This document shows, one piece after another, positions 1 through 8,415 of a DNA stretch of 64,000 bases (its first letter is position 1; every line of letters starts with the position of its first letter). Where the stretch lies: positions 23,095-87,094 of the forward strand of contig JADLBC010000019.1 of NCBI GenBank assembly GCA_020847985.1, in the 5' to 3' direction. The position numbers and the translations under genes are program-made. The notes under the pieces are model-generated. The model had not been told where the DNA came from and did no database searches. It worked only from the letters and a program-made list of their open reading frames with translations. The stretch comes from Dehalococcoidia bacterium (GTDB lineage Bacteria; Chloroflexota; Dehalococcoidia; Tepidiformales; Tepidiformaceae).

Positions 1-717
1 GCGCTGGAGGAGATCGTCTGCGAAAAGCTCGGGCTGGGCATCGAAAACGCCTCGACGCAGATCATCCAGCGCGACCGTCACGCCCAGTTCATCACCACGC
101 TGGCGCTCATCGGGGCCTCGCTCGAAAAGTTCGCCACCGAGATCCGCGCACTCCAGAAGACGGAGGTGCGCGAGGCGGAGGAGCCGTTCGACGAGGGCCA
201 GACGGGTTCCAGTTCGATGCCGCACAAGCGCAACCCCGAGAAGTGCGAGCGCATCTCCGGGCTCGCACGCGTGCTCCGCGGCTATGCCCTCACCGCGATG
301 GAGAACGTCGCGCTCTGGCACGAACGCGACATCAGCCACTCCTCAACCGAGCGCATCGTCTTTCCCGATGCCTGCCTGGTGCTCGATTACACGCTGACGC
401 TCTTCACGGGAATCATGGACCGGCTGCTGGTGTACCCGGAGAACATGCGCGAGAACCTGGACCGCTCGTTTGGGCTGGTCTTCTCGCAGCGCGTGCTGCT
501 CGCGCTCATCGACGCGGGCCTTTCGCGGCAGGCGGCCTACGCCATCGTCCAGCGCAACGCGATGACGGCCTGGAAGACGAAGAAACAGTTCCTGGACCTG
601 CTGCTGGAGGACCCCGAAGTCACATCGCAGCTGGCGCCCGAAGCCGTCCGCGGGCTCTTCGATTACGGCTTTTACCTGCAGAACATCGGCGCGACGTTCG
701 AGCGCCTGGGCCTGTGA
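1..717 (+). CDS. purB: Adenylosuccinate lyase, C-terminal part (5' end outside window)
   Basis: The reading frame is open from the first base and ends with TGA at 715-717, so only the last 238 residues are present. They contain the fumarase/aspartase superfamily signature SSSMPHKRNP at about window residues 71-80, the flexible loop that carries the catalytic serine, followed by the helical C-terminal domain. The enzyme acts in the cytoplasm and cleaves SAICAR to AICAR and adenylosuccinate to AMP, both with release of fumarate. It heads a purine cluster with purC and purS, and its stop overlaps the GTG start of the next gene (GTGA at 714-717), which implies translational coupling. The family assignment is firm. 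Confidence 0.95.
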   Translation, partial: ALEEIVCEKLGLGIENASTQIIQRDRHAQFITTLALIGASLEKFATEIRALQKTEVREAEEPFDEGQTGSSSMPHKRNPEKCERISGLARVLRGYALTAMENVALWHERDISHSSTERIVFPDACLVLDYTLTLFTGIMDRLLVYPENMRENLDRSFGLVFSQRVLLALIDAGLSRQAAYAIVQRNAMTAWKTKKQFLDLLLEDPEVTSQLAPEAVRGLFDYGFYLQNIGATFERLGL

Positions 718-1583
718 CCGTGTCACCGCCGCCGCCTCCGCCGGTCGCGGCGGTGCCGGGAGCACGTTCATCGCTGCCGGGCATCCCCATCTGGGGGACG
801 GTGCGCGATGCCTTCCACCTGGTCCGCCGTCACCCCAAAGAGACGATGCTGCCGCTGTTCGCCGTGGAGGTACCGGTGGTGGTGTTCGTCACCGTCGTGA
901 CGACGCTCCTGTACTTCACGGTCCTCAAGGACGAACCCTTCCGGCAGCAGGAAGACCTCTTCACCGAAGGGTCGGCAGGCGCCGTGTTCGTGTTCGTGCT
1001 GCTGACGGCGGCGAACGCGCTCTTCAGCCAGGTCGCGCGCGGCGCCACCATCGTCAGCATCGCGGGCCTCATCGGCGGGAAGCGGCTCTCCCTGAGCCAG
1101 TCCCTGGACCCGGCGTTCACGCACATGGGCGGGCTGCTCGCACTCGCGTTCATGATGTTCGGCGGCGCCGTCGTCCTCGGGCTGACGGTGGTCGGCATCA
1201 TCATCCTGCCCCTGCTGGCGCTGCGGTTCGCGCTCACCGTGGAGGCGTACATGCTGGATGGCGGGAGTCCGATCCAGGCCCTGAGGCGAAGCTGGCGCGT
1301 CATGGGCGGCGCCCAACGTGGCGCGAACGCCTTCGCCGGTATCATGACGCCGATGATGCTGCGGCTCCTCGCCGTGTTCGTTGTCCTTGTCCTGCTCATC
1401 GCGGTGCCCGTCCTGCTCGTGCAGTCGATCAGCGAACTGGTGAGCGGCGGGCGCACGGCCCAGATCTGGCTCAGTGGCGGCATCGCGGTGCTGCAGACGG
1501 TGCTCTTCGTGCCCGTATTCGCCTGGGTGTCCGCCGCGCTCACGTCGTTCTATCTCCAGGCGAGGGACCGCGCGAATGGCTGA
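714..1583 (+). CDS. Multi-pass membrane protein of unknown function inside the purine operon
   Basis: The GTG start at 714 overlaps the purB stop, giving 289 residues. A Pro-rich start (six Pro in the first 12 residues) leads to an amphipathic segment and then several long hydrophobic stretches: roughly residues 42-64, 83-105, 140-175 and 220-250, and one near the C-terminus. The overall pattern resembles the glycerophosphodiester-phosphodiesterase-type membrane domain families, but no catalytic motif is visible. The 3' end overlaps the purC start by 8 bases. Its place between purB and purC suggests co-expression but not a purine role. I do not recognise a function. Confidence 0.8.
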   Translation: MTVSPPPPPPVAAVPGARSSLPGIPIWGTVRDAFHLVRRHPKETMLPLFAVEVPVVVFVTVVTTLLYFTVLKDEPFRQQEDLFTEGSAGAVFVFVLLTAANALFSQVARGATIVSIAGLIGGKRLSLSQSLDPAFTHMGGLLALAFMMFGGAVVLGLTVVGIIILPLLALRFALTVEAYMLDGGSPIQALRRSWRVMGGAQRGANAFAGIMTPMMLRLLAVFVVLVLLIAVPVLLVQSISELVSGGRTAQIWLSGGIAVLQTVLFVPVFAWVSAALTSFYLQARDRANG

Positions 1584-2466
1584 CCTCCTCCTCGAAACCG
1601 ACCTCCCGCACCGCCTGCACCGGGGCAAGGTGCGCGACATCTTCGACCTCGGCGACCGCCTGCTGATCGTCGCGACGGACCGCATCTCCGCCTTCGATGT
1701 CGTGCTCGAGGGCGGTGTCCCGCGCAAGGGCGAGATGCTCACGCGGCTCTCGGCGTGGTGGTTTGAACGCATCAAGGAAGTGGTGCCGAATCACTTCATC
1801 GCGCTCATCACCGCCGAAAACCGCGACCTGGTGCCCTTTCCGCTCGACGAGCGCTACTTCGGACGCAGCATGGTGGTGCGTAAAGCGCGCCGGCTCGACG
1901 CCGAGTGCATCGTCCGCGGCTACCTTTCCGGCAGCGGGTGGAAGGAATACCAGCGCAGCGGCACCGTCTGCGGCGAACGGCTGGCCGAGGGCCTTCGCGA
2001 GTCCGAACGGCTCCCGCAGGCGATCTTCACGCCCTCCACGAAGAACGACGCCGGACACGATCAGAACATCAGTTATGACGAGCTCTGCGGCATCATCGGC
2101 GAGGATGCCGCGAACGCCGCGAAGCTCCGTTCGCTGGCCATCTATGACTACGGCCGCATTGTCGCCGAGGAACGCGGCATCATCATCGCCGACACCAAGT
2201 TCGAATTCGGCATCTGGAACGAAGAAGTCATCCTCATCGACGAGTGCATGACGCCCGACAGCAGCCGCTTCTGGCCGCTGGAGGGGTACCAGGCGGGCGG
2301 GCCCCAGCCGAGTTTCGACAAGCAACCGGTGCGCGACTGGGTGCTCGCGAGCGGCTGGAAGGACGGCGAACCGCCCCCCCGCCTGCCCGCTGATGTCGCC
2401 GCCGCGACCACCGAACGCTATCTCACCGCCTATCGCATGCTGACGGGCCAGGAGCTGCCATCATGA
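1576..2466 (+). CDS. purC: Phosphoribosylaminoimidazole-succinocarboxamide (SAICAR) synthase
   Basis: This 296-residue protein joins CAIR and aspartate with ATP hydrolysis to make SAICAR, step seven of purine synthesis. The ATG at 1576 is chosen because it gives the typical N-terminus: GKVRDIFDLGD at about residues 13-23, then a TDRISAFD segment that belongs to the ATP-binding fold. The C-terminal half contains DTKFEFG and DECMTPDSSRFW, which bind nucleotide and substrate. The length matches the longer, roughly 300-residue form rather than the 237-residue E. coli form. It overlaps the membrane-protein gene by 8 bases and purS by 4 bases (ATGA), so the whole group is one operon. Confidence 0.96.
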   Translation: MADLLLETDLPHRLHRGKVRDIFDLGDRLLIVATDRISAFDVVLEGGVPRKGEMLTRLSAWWFERIKEVVPNHFIALITAENRDLVPFPLDERYFGRSMVVRKARRLDAECIVRGYLSGSGWKEYQRSGTVCGERLAEGLRESERLPQAIFTPSTKNDAGHDQNISYDELCGIIGEDAANAAKLRSLAIYDYGRIVAEERGIIIADTKFEFGIWNEEVILIDECMTPDSSRFWPLEGYQAGGPQPSFDKQPVRDWVLASGWKDGEPPPRLPADVAAATTERYLTAYRMLTGQELPS

Positions 2467-2777
2467 GCAAGAAGAACGACCGCAAGTCGAAGGGCAAAGC
2501 CGCGAAGGGCAAGGCCACGAAGGAGTCGCTCTACCTCGCGCGCGTCTACGTGGCGCTCAAGCCGACCGTGAACGACCCGGAGGGGAACACGATCGCGAGC
2601 GCACTCGGCTCGCTCGGCTTCGAAGGCGTCGAAAGTGTGCGCTCGGGGCGATACTTCCAGGTGCGGGTGCACGCCGCCGGGAAGGAAGCCGCGATCAAGC
2701 AGGTCGACGCGATGTCGGCCCGCCTGCTGGCGAACCCGGTAATCGAGAGCTACGAGTTCGAGATCGCGAAGGCGTAA
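2463..2777 (+). CDS. purS: Phosphoribosylformylglycinamidine synthase subunit PurS
   Basis: This is a 104-residue protein. After a Lys-rich start (KKNDRKSKGKAAKGKATKE) comes the PurS core of about 80 residues, from ARVYVALKPTVNDPEG to the C-terminal YEFEIAKA. In organisms with the split enzyme, PurS joins PurL and PurQ and helps pass ammonia from glutamine to FGAR. The basic leader of about 20 residues is longer than in most PurS proteins. The start overlaps the purC stop (ATGA), and no purQ or purL follows, because the next gene is an unrelated lipoprotein after a 152-base gap. PurQ and PurL must therefore lie elsewhere. Confidence 0.92.
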   Translation: MSKKNDRKSKGKAAKGKATKESLYLARVYVALKPTVNDPEGNTIASALGSLGFEGVESVRSGRYFQVRVHAAGKEAAIKQVDAMSARLLANPVIESYEFEIAKA

Positions 2778-2929
2778 CGGGAGCGCGAACGCTGGTCCAG
2801 GCGCCGTCGCAGGTTCATACGCTTGCACGGATTTTGCGCTGCGTTGCTTGTTGGCCCTGTCCTGGCCGGTTAGGTTCGAGGTGAGCCCACACCGTTCGGC
2901 GCCGTCGCGCGCCGCCAGGAGGCCCCTCG

Positions 2930-3187
2930 ATGCGCATCACCAGCAGACCCTCGGCTGCCCTCGCGAGCATCGTCGTCGCACTGAGCGCGCTGGCGTCCGC
3001 GTGCGGCAGCGATGGCACCGCCGCCAAACCCGCGGGCGTGACCGACCTTCGCGTGTCCCCCGCCGCCGCGACGCCCACGGTGCCGGGCGTGTGTGCCCCC
3101 AGGCCGGCGCGCCCGACCACGGCCGGCGGCGCGGAGCCCGGCTCGACCGCACCGATGCCCGCGAAGCCCGGCGCCTGCACGAAGTAG
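2930..3187 (+). CDS. Small putative lipoprotein
   Basis: This 85-residue protein has the ATG at 2930 preceded by a perfect AGGAGG seven bases upstream. Residues 1-24 form a signal peptide ending in the lipobox LASAC, so Cys25 would be lipidated and the protein anchored to the outer face of the membrane. The rest is Pro/Ala-rich and low in complexity, with two further cysteines near the end. No family is recognised. It stands alone between the purine operon and a convergent ATPase gene. Confidence 0.65.
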   Translation: MRITSRPSAALASIVVALSALASACGSDGTAAKPAGVTDLRVSPAAATPTVPGVCAPRPARPTTAGGAEPGSTAPMPAKPGACTK

Positions 3188-3263
3188 CATTCCAGACACA
3201 CGAAGGCCGCCGCACGACGGCGACGGCCCCGGTTCCGGCCCCAATTCCGCCAGACGGGCGCGC

Positions 3264-4634
3264 TTACGCCGTCAGGCCCGGGTCCTGCGCGAAATAGATT
3301 TCGCAGGCGCGGCGGGTCGCCGCCGGTTCGAGCACGGGTGGGCGCTTCACGAACCGCGCTTCCTCGATCACCAGCTGGAGGATGTCGCGCGGGTGGCAGC
3401 TACGCGAATTGCCGGAGCTCGCGCGGTGCACCATCTCCACGGCGGTCTCGATCCCACCCGGATTCACCTCGACCCCCATCGCCTCGGCGAAGCGCCGGAA
3501 GATCTCGGCCATCTGCGCGGGCGTGGGCTCGGGGATGCGGATCTTGTAGGGGATGCGGCGCAGGTGCGCCTCTTCCAGCATCGTCCGCGGCTCCAGGTTC
3601 GTGCTGAAGCAGATGGTCGACCGGAAGGGGAAGGTGATGCGTTCGCCGGTGACGAGCGCCATCGTGTCTTCGCCACGTTCGAGCGACGCGATCCAGCGGT
3701 TGAGCAGCGCGTGGGGCGAAACCTGCTGGCGGCCGAAGTCGTCGATCGCGAGCAGGCCGCCGTGTGCCTTCAGGTGCGGCGGCGCCTGGTGATACCCGAC
3801 GGCGGCGTCGTACGCGAGGTCGAGGTCTTCGTGACGCAACTCACCGCCCACGAACACGAACGGGCGCCGGATGCGAAGCCAGCGGCGGTCGAACGCCGAG
3901 GTGCTATCAGCGGTGTCGTCGCCTTCGACCACGACATGCACGAGGTCGTCGTAGAGCTTGATGATGTGGCCGCTCACATAGACCGCCACGGGCAGCAGCG
4001 TGACGCCGTGAATGGCCTCGCTGGTGAGTTCGAGAATCGTGGTCTTGCCGTTTCCGGGCGCGCCCCAGAGCATCGCCGGGCGGCCGGAAGTGAGCGCGAG
4101 GCAGACCTTCGCCACCACATCCCGCGCGAGCACAAGCTGCTGCAAGGCGCGCGCGAGGCGTACCGGGTCGGGCGCGCCGATTTCGCCGTCGTGCTCGAGC
4201 ATGCGGAAGTATTCCTGGATCGGCACCGGCACCGGGCCGACGTAGCGGCTGCGGCCGAAGGCGTTTTCCGCTTCGTGTAGCCCGGCATCGGTCAGGCGGT
4301 ACTGCCATTCCGATTCAAGACGCCCCGACGCGGAGGTGGTTTCGACCAGCCGCTGGCGCTTCAGCCCCTCGAGCACATCCCGTACGATGGCGGGGTGCAC
4401 GCGCAGGGCGTTCGCGATCGCGACGGGCGTCGGGATCGCGATGCGGTGCAGGGTCTTGATTGCGAGGTCTTCGATGAACCGCTCGGGCAGGCCAAGCGCG
4501 TCCATCCTGTCCGGCGCGGCGGGCAGCGATGGCAGGGCGCGCAGCGGCGTGGCCGGCCGTTGCGGCGGCGGCTGCTCGCGGTAACTCTCGGCCACCGCGA
4601 GGTTTCCCGCGGTCGCGCCGTATCCGTGCTCCAT
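3264..4634 (-). CDS. AAA-family ATPase with N-terminal winged-helix-like region
   Basis: This 456-residue protein starts at ATG 4634 behind GGGAAGGA. Residues 45-125 look like a winged helix (IPTPVAIANALRVHPAIV, then LKRQRLVE and YRLTDAGLHEAE). The ATPase core follows with Walker A GAPGNGKT (191-198), Walker B LLAIDD (294-299) and a sensor-1-like FSTN (343-346). Proteins of this layout are annotated only as ATPases, some in pilus or secretion loci. No pilus gene is near here, so the role is open. It may be a DNA-sensing or remodelling ATPase. It is monocistronic, since the neighbouring minus-strand operon ends 134 bases upstream. Confidence 0.8.
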   Translation of the reverse strand: MEHGYGATAGNLAVAESYREQPPPQRPATPLRALPSLPAAPDRMDALGLPERFIEDLAIKTLHRIAIPTPVAIANALRVHPAIVRDVLEGLKRQRLVETTSASGRLESEWQYRLTDAGLHEAENAFGRSRYVGPVPVPIQEYFRMLEHDGEIGAPDPVRLARALQQLVLARDVVAKVCLALTSGRPAMLWGAPGNGKTTILELTSEAIHGVTLLPVAVYVSGHIIKLYDDLVHVVVEGDDTADSTSAFDRRWLRIRRPFVFVGGELRHEDLDLAYDAAVGYHQAPPHLKAHGGLLAIDDFGRQQVSPHALLNRWIASLERGEDTMALVTGERITFPFRSTICFSTNLEPRTMLEEAHLRRIPYKIRIPEPTPAQMAEIFRRFAEAMGVEVNPGGIETAVEMVHRASSGNSRSCHPRDILQLVIEEARFVKRPPVLEPAATRRACEIYFAQDPGLTA

Positions 4635-4768
4635 GGCATCGTCCTTCCCTGCGGGTGGGCGCCGCGCAGGATGGATGGTGTGCTACGAGAAGTTTCGGCC
4701 TTCCCGCGCGCTGGCGGAGCCCCAACGGGGTGATGCGGGCGGCACGGCGGGTGACAGGAGGGTGGATG

Positions 4769-5398
4769 TCAGGCGGGGGTGAGTCCCGGCTGCGCCGTTT
4801 CGTTCGCGAACGGCTTCGGTCCGGCGAGCACGCGCTCGAACCGCCCTTCCATATCCCAGAGCAGCCACCACTCCCGGCGGGCTTCCATCCGCAGGTAGAG
4901 CTGCCCGTTTCGCTCGACGGTGGCCACTTCGCCGAATCCCGCGCGACGGAACGCCGCCTGTGCGCGCACGTTCCAGGTGAGGGTGTGCAGCACCACCCGG
5001 CGCAGCGGCAGCGTGGACCACGTGTGACGGAGGAAGAGCACGGTGGCGGCCGTGCCCGCGCCTCGCTCCCGGGCATTGCCGGGCCCGATGGTAATGCCGA
5101 GTTCGGCCACCTGGCCGGCGTAGTCGGCGCCGTAGTACATCACGGTGCCGATGTGCCCGCCCTCGGCCGTCTCGATCGCGAAGGCGCGGCGTTCGGTCGT
5201 GGGGAAGCGAAGGTCATATTCGAAGCGGGCCACGAAATCGGAAAACGCGAGCTCCATGGGTGGGCCGCCATCGAAGCGGGCGATCTCGGGGTCCGTGCGC
5301 CAGCGGAAGTTGTCGAGCGCGTCCGTGGCCTGCTGATGCCGCAGCCAGATCCAGCCCGCCGTGACGAGCGCGGCAGGCGGCCCCCCCGGCTCGGTCAC
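4769..5398 (-). CDS. GNAT-family N-acetyltransferase
   Basis: This 209-residue protein has the GNAT fold of the RimJ/RimL type: an N-terminal acceptor region (WIWLRHQQATDALDNFRWRTDPEI), the acetyl-CoA loop GNARERGAGTAA (107-118) and the late motif NVRAQAAFRRAGFGEVA. The acceptor cannot be told from sequence; it could be an N-terminal amine, an amino acid or a drug. It is the last gene of the eight-gene operon starting at cdaA. Its ATG overlaps the stop of the NUDIX gene by four bases. Confidence 0.85.
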   Translation of the reverse strand: MTEPGGPPAALVTAGWIWLRHQQATDALDNFRWRTDPEIARFDGGPPMELAFSDFVARFEYDLRFPTTERRAFAIETAEGGHIGTVMYYGADYAGQVAELGITIGPGNARERGAGTAATVLFLRHTWSTLPLRRVVLHTLTWNVRAQAAFRRAGFGEVATVERNGQLYLRMEARREWWLLWDMEGRFERVLAGPKPFANETAQPGLTPA

Positions 5399-5841
5399 CC
5401 GGCCGTTCCCCCGAGCCGCGCCACAGCCATATCCAGGATGCGGCGCTCGTTCGGGTACGAAAGCCGCCGCCGGGCCTCCGCCAGCGGGAACCAGTCGACG
5501 GCGTCGAACTCATGGTCGTGCAGGCTGACATCGCCGCCGGTCGGGGACATGAGCCAGTGGTGGACCTGCTTGTGATAGCGCACGCCGTTCGCCGTGAACC
5601 AGTATTCGATCGAACCCACGGGATCGCCGAGCGCGACCTCGAGACCCGTCTCCTCGCGCACTTCGCGAAGGGCCGTCTCCTCGATCGCCTCGCCCGCGTC
5701 CGGGGTGCCCTTGGGGAGCCCCCAGATCTTGTCGCTTGTGCGGCCGCAGAGCACGACCTCGATATCGCCGGCGGGCGACCGCCGCCAGACGACGCCGCCG
5801 GCCGATACGGCATCCTTCACGGGAAGGCGGCCCGCCGTCAT
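5395..5841 (-). CDS. NUDIX hydrolase
   Basis: This 148-residue protein carries a complete Nudix box at residues 45-67 (G-x5-E-x7-REVREETGL), which binds Mg2+ and cleaves nucleoside diphosphates linked to another moiety. The start AVSAGGVVWRR and the aromatic CGRTSDKIWGLPKG resemble the diadenosine polyphosphate (Ap4A/Ap6A) hydrolase group, but the substrate is not proven. Both ends overlap neighbouring genes by four bases. In an operon led by a diadenylate cyclase, a nucleotide-cleaving enzyme is of interest, but a link is only an inference. Confidence 0.9.
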   Translation of the reverse strand: MTAGRLPVKDAVSAGGVVWRRSPAGDIEVVLCGRTSDKIWGLPKGTPDAGEAIEETALREVREETGLEVALGDPVGSIEYWFTANGVRYHKQVHHWLMSPTGGDVSLHDHEFDAVDWFPLAEARRRLSYPNERRILDMAVARLGGTAG

Positions 5842-6770
5842 TCGCCGCCCCGGCCTTCGGTGGTCACGAAGCGGGCCATCTCAAGGGCGGCATCGACCTC
5901 CTCCTCGAGGCCTTCCGGGGGCTCGGCCTGCAGACGCGTTAGCAGCTCCACCACGTCATCGCCGCCGATGCCGCCGACGGCCTGGAGCGCCGCCGTCACC
6001 ACCTCGAGGTCCTCGTCGTCCAGGAGGGCAAAGAGCGGTTCGAGGCCTTCGTCCGAGGCGATGGCCCCCAGCGACTGCGCGGCCTCGAAGCGGACCTCCG
6101 GATCGTCCGATACGGCGAGGTCGGCCAGGTATTCGACCCAGCGCTCGTCCGCGGATGCTCCCATGGCACGGATGGCGGCGATGCGAAGGCGGTCGTCCTC
6201 GGCGTAGTAGGCGTCGTTGATGAGCGTCGTGACCCAGGGGAGCGACCGCGCCCCGAGCGACTCGATCGCCGCGGCGCGAACGTCCACCGCCTCCGACGCA
6301 TCGTCCGCGGCGGCGCGCAGCGCGTTCGTGACCCGCTCGGAGGTCTCCCGGTCGAGGGCGTCGAACTCCGCGCGAACGACCGCACCGGCGAGGGTGGCGG
6401 CGCTTGCGGCGCGGACGGCTTCGTCGTCATCGGCGCGAACCAGGTCCGCGAGACGCGCGATCGTGGCGCGATCCTCGGATTCCCAGAGAATCCTGACGGC
6501 GGCTCGCCGCACCGGGGCTTCCGGGTCGTCCAGCGAGGCGGCGGCGAAGCGGCTGAAGTCGAGGTCAACGTTGTCTTCGGCGAGTTCAAGCGCGCGCGTG
6601 AGGAGCGATTCGCGCTCCGCGGCCGGCAAATGGGCACATGCCCCGGCCACGGATTCGGCGTCTTCCCGCGAAAGATCCGACAGCCCGGCGAGTTCGGTGG
6701 CGGTCAGGGTACCGGCGGCGTGGAGGGTTTCCAGCAGCTGCGAAAGCTGCCGCGCGGGGGCGGATGGCAT
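5838..6770 (-). CDS. HEAT-repeat protein
   Basis: This 310-residue, strongly acidic protein is built of alpha-helical HEAT-like repeats. Examples are DDPEAPVRRAAVRILWES, DDEAVRAASAATLAGAV, VDVRAAAIESLGARS, DRLRIAAIRAMGAS and DPEVRFEAAQSLGAI, spaced 30-40 residues apart from about residue 80 to 280. Such repeats form a curved scaffold for protein binding. No catalytic motif is visible. Its start lies 27 bases after the gpsA stop, and its end overlaps the NUDIX start, so it is co-transcribed with the lipid and GTPase genes. Confidence 0.82.
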   Translation of the reverse strand: MPSAPARQLSQLLETLHAAGTLTATELAGLSDLSREDAESVAGACAHLPAAERESLLTRALELAEDNVDLDFSRFAAASLDDPEAPVRRAAVRILWESEDRATIARLADLVRADDDEAVRAASAATLAGAVVRAEFDALDRETSERVTNALRAAADDASEAVDVRAAAIESLGARSLPWVTTLINDAYYAEDDRLRIAAIRAMGASADERWVEYLADLAVSDDPEVRFEAAQSLGAIASDEGLEPLFALLDDEDLEVVTAALQAVGGIGGDDVVELLTRLQAEPPEGLEEEVDAALEMARFVTTEGRGGE

Positions 6771-6797
6771 GCGATTCAGTGTAGCACCCGCCCCGGC

Positions 6798-7784
6798 TCA
6801 GCCCGCGCGTTCGACCGTGAGCGCCCGCCCCAGCAGCGCCTGCATCGCCTGGTGGATGCTCGCGCTGCCATCGAGGACGGCCACCACCTGGGCGGCGATG
6901 GGCATGTCCACGCCGAGCCGTTTCGCGAGCGCGAGCGCGACCGGCGCCGTGGCCGCGCCTTCGACGGCCTCGCCGATGAGCGCCGCGGCGGTGGCCGGGC
7001 TTTCGCCCCGCGCGAGGAGTTCGCCAAAGCGGTGATTGCGACTCAGCGGCGAATAGCAGGTCACGGCCAGGTCGCCGACGCCGGCCAGCCCCTGGAACGT
7101 GAGCGGATCCGCGCCGAGCGCCACCCCGAGGCGCGTCATCTCGGCCAGGCCGCGCGTCATGATCGCGGCCATCGCGTTCGCCCCCATATCGAGCCCGGCC
7201 GCGACGCCGGCGGCGATGGCGATGACGTTCTTGAGCGCGCCGCCCAGTTCGACGCCGACCACGTCCGGAGAACGGTAGACGCGGAACACGGGGCCGCTCA
7301 GGGCCGCCTGCCAGCGCTCCGCCTCGCCGCCGGCCGATGCCGCGACCACGGAGGCAGCGGGAAGCCCGCGCGCGACTTCGTGCGCGAGGTTCGGCCCCGA
7401 GAGCACGGACACGCGCTCGACCGGCCACCCTTCGGCCGCGAGCACCTCGCTCACGCGGAGGCCGGTGCCCAGTTCGATGCCCTTCGCGGCGGAGAGTACG
7501 GGTACGCTGTGGAACCGCCGCAGCGCGGCCGCGTTGGCGCGCACGGTTTGCGCCGGGACCGCGACGACCATGCCCGCGAAGGCGGCATCGACATCGGCCG
7601 CCGCGACCGCGGACACCGTCGTCGGGAGGCTGAGTTCAGGGATTCGCGCCAGACCGCGGCGCGCTTCCACGGCGCCGGCCTCGGCGGGCGTCCGCGTGAG
7701 GATGGTGACATCGTGCCCGTTCGCGGCGAGCAGGCCGGCGATGGTCACTCCCCAGGAAGTCGCCCCGAGGACGGCGTACGCCAC
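6798..7784 (-). CDS. gpsA: Glycerol-3-phosphate dehydrogenase [NAD(P)+]
   Basis: This 328-residue enzyme reduces dihydroxyacetone phosphate to sn-glycerol 3-phosphate for phospholipid synthesis. The N-terminal Rossmann motif is GATSWGVTIA (residues 7-16), slightly changed from the usual GAGSWGTA. The catalytic lysine is in GALKN (Lys185), and GVGDLAVTCYSPLSRNHRFG forms the substrate site. The gene lies 4 bases after plsY, whose product uses its glycerol 3-phosphate, so the pair supplies the first steps of membrane lipid synthesis. Confidence 0.95.
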   Translation of the reverse strand: MAYAVLGATSWGVTIAGLLAANGHDVTILTRTPAEAGAVEARRGLARIPELSLPTTVSAVAAADVDAAFAGMVVAVPAQTVRANAAALRRFHSVPVLSAAKGIELGTGLRVSEVLAAEGWPVERVSVLSGPNLAHEVARGLPAASVVAASAGGEAERWQAALSGPVFRVYRSPDVVGVELGGALKNVIAIAAGVAAGLDMGANAMAAIMTRGLAEMTRLGVALGADPLTFQGLAGVGDLAVTCYSPLSRNHRFGELLARGESPATAAALIGEAVEGAATAPVALALAKRLGVDMPIAAQVVAVLDGSASIHQAMQALLGRALTVERAG

Positions 7785-7788
7785 GCCG

Positions 7789-8415
7789 CTACCCGGTCGC
7801 GGGGCGGTCGCCGCCCTGTCCCAACCGCGGTTCGGTACCGGCGAGCAGGCGGCGAATGTTGGGGATGTGGGTGTATTCGACCAGCAGCACGGCGAACGCA
7901 GCGTAGAGCGCGAACTCGCCCGGCAGGTGCCCCGTGAGCGAGAGCGCGATCACGATCCCGGCCGCGATGGGCGTCCCGACCACCGACATGAACGACATGT
8001 ACCGCGTTGATACCACCAGCACCAGCGCGACCACCGGGAACGCGAGTGAGACGAGCGGCGCCAGCCCGAGCACGCCCCCGAAGGCGGAAGCGACGCCGCG
8101 GCCACCGCGGAATCCCGCGAAAACCGGCCAGACGTGGCCGACGATCGCGGCGGCGGCGCCGGCGGCGGCCACGCCGTCATCATCGAAGACGTAGCGGCCG
8201 AGGAGCGCGGGCACGGCGCCCTTCGAAACATCGACCAGCAGCACGATCCCGGCGGCGAGCTTGCCCGCCGTGCGCAGGACGTTCGTCGTGCCCGTCTTGC
8301 CGCTGCCGACCGTGCGGATGTCCTTGCGCAGCCAGAGATACCCGACGACCAGCCCGGTAGGCACCGAGCCGAAGAGGTAGCCGATGAGGATGTTCGCCGC
8401 GTATTGCCCGATCAT
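7789..8415 (-). CDS. plsY: Acyl-phosphate:glycerol-3-phosphate acyltransferase
   Basis: This 208-residue integral membrane enzyme transfers an acyl group from acyl-phosphate to glycerol 3-phosphate to make lysophosphatidate. The family loops are present: GSVPTGLVVGY (16-26), GSGKTGTTNVLRTAG (usually GSGN-x-GATN) and GGRGVASAFGG. About five hydrophobic segments span the protein. The start overlaps the der stop by four bases, and gpsA follows at once. The Lys in GSGKTG, where Asn is common, is a small departure from the consensus. Confidence 0.94.
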   Translation of the reverse strand: MIGQYAANILIGYLFGSVPTGLVVGYLWLRKDIRTVGSGKTGTTNVLRTAGKLAAGIVLLVDVSKGAVPALLGRYVFDDDGVAAAGAAAAIVGHVWPVFAGFRGGRGVASAFGGVLGLAPLVSLAFPVVALVLVVSTRYMSFMSVVGTPIAAGIVIALSLTGHLPGEFALYAAFAVLLVEYTHIPNIRRLLAGTEPRLGQGGDRPATG

